NCBI GenBank assembly: GCA_023435805.1
Contig: JAEZMC010000310.1
Location: 1-6,455, forward strand
Reading direction: 5' to 3'
DNA from: Bacillota bacterium
GTDB lineage: Bacteria > Bacillota > Clostridia > Acetivibrionales > DTU013
Length of the DNA: 6,455 nt
Made by a program: the position numbers and the translations under genes
The notes under the pieces: model-generated
What the model was told of the DNA's origin: nothing
Databases searched by the model: none
The model's input: only the letters and a program-made list of their open reading frames with translations
Shown here: positions 5,534-6,455 of the stretch, piece after piece
Layout: every line of letters begins with the position of its first letter
Numbering within the stretch: the first letter of the stretch is position 1

Positions 5534-6052
5534 TTAGATAAAGACAGCACCTTCCAATACCTTGTATATGGTATAGGCGATGGCAAAGCCCAGCGTTACA
5601 TCCGTAGGGTAATGAACACCCAGGTATACCCGTGAAATCCCTACAAATAAGGCGATACATACAAGTGCGATCTTTAAGGCAGGGAACAGCGTGCTGACTA
5701 CCAGCGCCACTGACAATGCTGAGCCTGAATGGCCGGAAGGCAGGGAATACCTGCATTTCGGCGGATTGATCGCGATTGCCCAATCCAGTGTTTTATACGG
5801 CCTGGGTCTGTTGACGATCCTTTTCAGCAAATGTATGATAAACTGGCTTGATAACAGATTGATCACCAGAACGATACCCCATTGGCGGTCATAGAGCAGC
5901 AAATAAAGGGAAATCACTATGGCAGCAATTGTTGAACCCAATTGTGTAAGGCTCTTCATGACAGTAGTCATAATCCGGTTATGAAACTTTCTATTCAAAG
6001 CATAAAAGCATAAGATATCATTTTTGTGTATGATTCTTGCTATGGTTGACAT
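5534..6052 (-). CDS. PAP2-family membrane phosphatase
   Basis: 172 residues, a compact bacterial type-2 phosphatidic acid phosphatase-like protein. All three catalytic motifs are present. The K-x6-RP motif runs from K77 to P85 (KRIVNRPRP), PSGH is at 105-108, and SR-x5-H-x3-D spans 140-151 (SRVYLGVHYPTD), with H147 as the expected nucleophile. Hydrophobic segments near 38-55, 58-75, 110-128, 129-146 and 152-168 indicate a polytopic membrane protein with the active site at the membrane face. The family removes phosphate from lipid phosphates or pyrophosphates such as undecaprenyl pyrophosphate and phosphatidylglycerol phosphate; which one is not visible here. A near-ideal AGGAGG (6064-6059, minus strand) sits 6 bases before the ATG. 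It is transcribed alone, convergent with the sugar operon and divergent from the helicase, so it is probably unrelated to the sugar pathway. Confidence 0.93.
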   Translation of the reverse strand: MSTIARIIHKNDILCFYALNRKFHNRIMTTVMKSLTQLGSTIAAIVISLYLLLYDRQWGIVLVINLLSSQFIIHLLKRIVNRPRPYKTLDWAIAINPPKCRYSLPSGHSGSALSVALVVSTLFPALKIALVCIALFVGISRVYLGVHYPTDVTLGFAIAYTIYKVLEGAVFI

Positions 6053-6064
6053 GAAGCACCTCCT

Positions 6065-6379
6065 GTCTGCATGTAGAATAAAACTGCATTTACATAAACA
6101 TTGTACACTAAGTCATACATGTAAGGATAGTCATTTCAATATTTTCCTGCGCTGATTTTTCATTATTGCCTTTATAGACAGCAAATCCATAGGGTAAACG
6201 GGGAGCTGCAATAATGTGGACGAACGAACACGTAAAATATTGGTTGTCTGTTTTATGCTGCGGGTAAATAAATTTTATATTTGAATATCAAAAAACATGA
6301 TTTACGGTTATAATGAATAGTGCTTAAAAAGCATTATTAATTTGTCGCAGGCACGATAAAGTGAAGGAGTACGGAAAGA
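6065..6379. other. Intergenic control region between the PAP2 gene and the DEAD-box helicase gene
   Basis: About 315 AT-rich bases with no convincing gene. It must hold the promoter of the PAP2 gene on the minus strand; TACAAT at 6105-6100 is a possible -10, but no good -35 was found. It must also hold the promoter of the helicase gene on the plus strand. A 17-codon open frame (6214-6267), with GGGGAG about 9 bases upstream, could be a leader peptide, but it is too short to trust. Nothing repetitive was seen. Confidence 0.5.
6309..6314 (+). promoter_or_regulatory. Candidate -10 box of the helicase gene
   Basis: A consensus TATAAT lies in an AT-rich setting about 65 bases before the helicase start. 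The -35 position at 17-base spacing (6286-6291, TATCAA) is poor; TTGAAT at 6281-6286 would give a 22-base spacer. A transcription start near 6321 would leave a leader of about 60 bases. Confidence 0.4.
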
Positions 6380-6455
6380 ATGAAATTTAAGGAATTGAAT
6401 TTGACGGAAGAAGTACAAAAGGGAATTGACGACATGGGGTTTGAGGAGGCTACTC
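6380..6455 (+). CDS. DEAD-box ATP-dependent RNA helicase, N-terminal fragment (cut by window end)
   Basis: Only the first 25 codons are present. MKFKELNLTEEVQKGIDDMG followed by FEEAT matches the characteristic start of bacterial DEAD-box helicases of the DeaD/CshA kind. In these, an aromatic residue (F3 here) precedes a short helix and the phrase GFxxATPIQ that opens the Q motif for adenine recognition; the window ends just before PIQ. The full protein would use ATP to unwind RNA in ribosome assembly or mRNA decay, often with cold induction; none of its catalytic motifs is visible here. AAGGAG (6364-6369) lies 10 bases before the ATG. It is unrelated to the sugar cassette. Confidence 0.8.
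   Translation, partial: MKFKELNLTEEVQKGIDDMGFEEAT

Overview
The window looks like chromosomal DNA of a Firmicute, probably a Clostridia-type anaerobe. The reasons are strong AGGAGG-like ribosome binding sites, moderate GC with AT-rich promoter regions, TTG and GTG starts, and a DEAD-box helicase N-terminus of the clostridial kind. This placement comes from general style, not from a database match.

Layout. Positions 1-77 (or 1-84) hold the C-terminal tail of an upstream Gfo/Idh/MocA-type dehydrogenase, apparently disturbed by a frameshift. A YhcH/YiaL-family gene (81-536, TTG start) follows with almost no gap. It converges on an AraC-family regulator (592-1431, minus). A 184-base divergent control region (1432-1615) separates the regulator from a tight plus-strand operon of four genes: two xylose-isomerase-like TIM-barrel proteins (1616-2383 and 2403-3260) and two Gfo/Idh/MocA dehydrogenases (3263-4432 and 4434-5444). 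A strong bidirectional terminator (5464-5496) closes the operon and also serves a convergent PAP2-family membrane phosphatase (5534-6052, minus). An intergenic stretch of about 330 bases then leads to the first 25 codons of a DEAD-box RNA helicase that runs off the window end.

How the genes fit together. The four operon genes, the YhcH-like protein and the upstream dehydrogenase tail form a sugar or polyol catabolic cassette, probably controlled by the adjacent AraC regulator, which has a cupin sensor domain. NAD(P)-dependent oxidation of a sugar, sugar acid or glycoside by the dehydrogenases, followed by isomerisation, epimerisation or C-O/C-C cleavage of the keto intermediate by the TIM barrels, would be consistent with the families. 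A 3-keto-glycoside route or an inositol-like route both fit. The substrate cannot be read from the sequence, and no transporter or glycoside hydrolase lies in the window. The PAP2 and helicase genes appear to be unrelated neighbours.

The most unusual part is the leader of the four-gene operon. It has a TATAAT with no good -35 box, a long imperfect stem-loop whose loop can pair with the start of the Shine-Dalgarno sequence, and an overlapping 33-codon open frame that ends in an ATGA overlap with the first gene. These may be chance, but the combination is worth testing.
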